Assembly: GCA_025350445.1 (NCBI GenBank)
Contig: JANXXV010000510.1
Span: 1-7,311, forward strand
DNA: 7,311 nt
Source of the DNA: Bryobacteraceae bacterium
GTDB lineage: Bacteria > Acidobacteriota > Terriglobia > Bryobacterales > Bryobacteraceae
Direction of reading: 5' to 3'
The notes beneath the pieces are model-generated. The model had not been told where the DNA came from and did no database searches. It saw only the letters and a program-made list of their open reading frames with translations. Each line of letters starts with the position of its first letter. Position 1 is the first letter of the stretch. This document shows positions 6,565-7,311 of this stretch, piece after piece. Both the position numbers and the translations under genes were made by a program.

Positions 6565-6692
6565 CTAGGAGTCTGTCGGAGATAGATTTTGTTGAACCTA
6601 GAATCAACAACTTACGGATAATCCGTAGATGTAAAATCCTTGCAAGTGATTGATTCTACATAGGGCATTTTCTATCTCCGACAGACTCCTAG
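6565..6692. mobile_element. MITE-like element, 18-bp perfect TIRs, CTAG duplications
   Basis: GAGTCTGTCGGAGATAGA at 6569-6586 is perfectly complemented by 6671-6688, giving a 120-bp element with 18-bp terminal inverted repeats. CTAG sits immediately outside each end (6565-6568 and 6689-6692). Because CTAG is its own complement, the inverted repeat can also be read as 22 bp. A 4-bp duplication of the YTAR kind fits targets of the IS5 and related families (established knowledge; this element's own family not identified). Inside are a second perfect 8-bp inverted repeat (TAGAATCA at 6599-6606, TGATTCTA at 6651-6658) and a small hairpin (TACGGA-TAA-TCCGTA, 6613-6627). No transposase fits within 120 bp, so it would need one supplied in trans. 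It lies 60 bp after the DUF262 stop. Confidence 0.75.
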
Positions 6693-6869
6693 GTTGTTTA
6701 CCCATCGAGCGCTGACTTCGGGCTGGCCCTTTAAGGCGAGCGTCACATCCGCTCTGAAGGAGATTCCGGGATCGAACCGATTCAAATTCCGATTCGAATG
6801 CTGATGTGGGCAAGATAGCGTGAATTTCAGAAGAGTTTCAAACGCACACGGACACATATTTTGAAAATC

Positions 6870-6919
6870 TGGAGCCGGCGGAGGGATTTGAACCCCCGAC
6901 CCTCTGATTACAAATCAGA
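6870..6919 (-). pseudogene. tRNA-Thr(UGU) 3' fragment
   Basis: Reading the minus strand, an intact anticodon arm TCTGA-TTTGTAA-TCAGA gives anticodon UGU. It is followed by a T arm (GGGGG, loop TTCAAAT, CCCTC), a 3' acceptor strand CGCCGGC, discriminator T and an encoded CCA at 6870-6872. The 5' part is missing: the bases before the anticodon arm contain no D arm and no GCCGGCG acceptor strand, so no cloverleaf can form. This is the remnant left when an element or deletion replaces the 5' half of a tRNA gene. The opposite strand gives a protein-like string (RRRDLNPRPSDYKS) that is a known false product of antisense tRNA-Thr. Confidence 0.8.
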
Positions 6920-7071
6920 ACCAAGGCATCTTCGGGCAACTCCCGCGAAGTGTTATCAACGTTTTCTCCTCTTAGTGTCACTCCGTGCCATTCCATTTCT
7001 GATCTTCCCGCTTAAAGTCAAACTTAAAGTCGAGGTAAAGGGTGACCGATGCAGAATCAAGCATTGTGATA

Positions 7072-7092
7072 CATGCCTAATTTGGAGGCATG
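7072..7092 (+). promoter_or_regulatory. Hairpin covering the Shine-Dalgarno of the recombinase frame
   Basis: CATGCCT at 7072-7078 is a perfect complement of AGGCATG at 7086-7092, with a 7-base loop AATTTGG. The GGAGG ribosome site at 7084-7088 lies partly in the loop and partly in the 3' arm, 5 bases before the ATG at 7094. In RNA the hairpin would compete with ribosome binding. The stem is short, so an effect is possible, not certain. Confidence 0.4.
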
Positions 7093-7093
7093 C

Positions 7094-7213
7094 ATGATCG
7101 CCGCGGCCTACACACGCGTAAGCACCCCCGACCAATCCTGCTTGATGCAGCGAACCGAGCTCCGAGCCTACTGTCACCTGAGTTATGCACACGATGAGCG
7201 CCCCGCGCGATGA
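7094..7213 (+). pseudogene. Serine recombinase (resolvase/invertase) N-terminal remnant
   Basis: A 39-codon frame begins AAAYTRVSTPDQ at residues 3-14. Tyr6, Arg8, the nucleophile Ser10 and Gln14 occupy exactly the positions they have in gamma-delta resolvase, and the QRTELRAYC stretch at 19-27 matches the first helix of the catalytic domain. GGAGG stands 5 bases before the ATG. After about residue 29 the similarity ends and TGA follows at 7211-7213, so the rest of the catalytic domain (GVSG region, the KxDRxxR motif) and the DNA-binding part are lost. Bases just after the stop give RDDSARLVAARQ in another frame, vaguely like the family's RPxxxxLLxxAR segment, which could mean a deletion plus frameshift; this is weak. 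The product cannot catalyse recombination. Bases 7214-7311 after it show no gene I can support. Confidence 0.7.
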
Positions 7214-7311
7214 CTCGGCGCGGCTGGTGGCTGCCCGTCAGTGATTAGGTCAGTTCGTTTTTCGTTTCTGCACCGCCCTCCCGAGAGCCGGTTTCCGCTT
7301 AACTTCACGCC

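Larger units (their letters stand above)
6505..7093. other. Non-coding, mobile-element-bearing stretch
   Basis: No credible gene is seen on either strand between the DUF262 stop and the recombinase remnant. It holds the MITE-like element (6565-6692), the tRNA-Thr 3' fragment (6870-6919) and the hairpin before the recombinase (7072-7092). Small extras are an imperfect tandem repeat of about 12 bases around 6778-6801 (CGATTCAAATTC / CGATTCGAATGC) and a direct repeat CTTAAAGTC about 12 bases apart near 7010-7032. Bases 6505-6564 and 6693-6869 show nothing else that could be assigned. No strong rho-independent terminator for the DUF262 gene was found, although the MITE hairpin could act on its transcript. 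Confidence 0.6.

Noticed and set aside
6756..6800. Possible third tRNA fragment on the minus strand (GGTTCGATCCCGG)
   Set aside because: Only a weak four-pair T-like stem forms, with no acceptor strand, CCA or anticodon arm nearby.
6861..7097. Plus-strand open frame beginning near the tRNA fragment, with RRRDLNPRPSDYKS
   Set aside because: It is the antisense translation of a tRNA-Thr 3' half, a well-known false gene product. No ribosome site and no family match.
7183..7191. TTATGCACA, a match to the DnaA-box consensus
   Set aside because: A single box inside the recombinase remnant with no second box and no origin context; expected by chance.
7283..7291. GAGAGCCGG, the same 9 bases that open the group II domain V at position 3
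   Set aside because: The following bases do not form the second strand, loop or CCGGTTC arm of a domain V, so it is not another intron end.
1..7311. CRISPR array or origin of replication
   Set aside because: No regularly spaced repeats and no clusters of origin motifs are present.

Overview
The window looks like bacterial chromosome with a tidy, GC-rich backbone on the left and an accessory, mobile-element-rich right half. Hand counts of single 60-base blocks give about 62% GC inside the amidohydrolase gene and 45-53% inside the large defence-type gene. Gene content and style (class V aminotransferase, M20 peptidase, amidohydrolase, PepSY-like secreted protein, HicAB) would suit an Acidobacteriota-type soil bacterium, but this is only a guess because no marker gene is present.

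Bases 1-85 are the 3' end of a group II intron (domains V and VI); the rest of the intron lies left of the window. From 197 to 2424, on the minus strand, an M20-family metallopeptidase and a class V PLP enzyme form a translationally coupled pair (TAG/GTG overlap). A COG3618-type amidohydrolase diverges from them across only 26 bp. It converges, with a 1-base gap, on a small secreted protein with two PepSY-like repeats (3283-3735, minus). Upstream of that on the same strand lies a canonical hicA-hicB toxin-antitoxin pair (3785-4449).

The region 4490-6919 is the accessory part. A tRNA 3' fragment lies just upstream of hicA (4490-4538, minus). A second, better preserved fragment with a Thr(UGU) anticodon arm lies at 6870-6919 in the same orientation. 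Between them sits one large gene, 4828-6504 (+), encoding a 558-residue DUF262-DUF1524 protein of the GmrSD/SspE type, a family of phage-defence nucleases. Downstream of it is a 120-bp MITE-like element with perfect 18-bp terminal inverted repeats flanked by CTAG on both sides.

At the right edge a short reading frame (7094-7213) starts as a serine recombinase, with Y6, R8, S10 and Q14 in the family positions, and stops after 39 codons. Its Shine-Dalgarno sequence lies in a hairpin. Overall, a metabolic cluster abuts a tRNA-associated insertion hotspot that has collected a toxin-antitoxin pair, a solitary defence nuclease, a MITE, a recombinase remnant and a group II intron.
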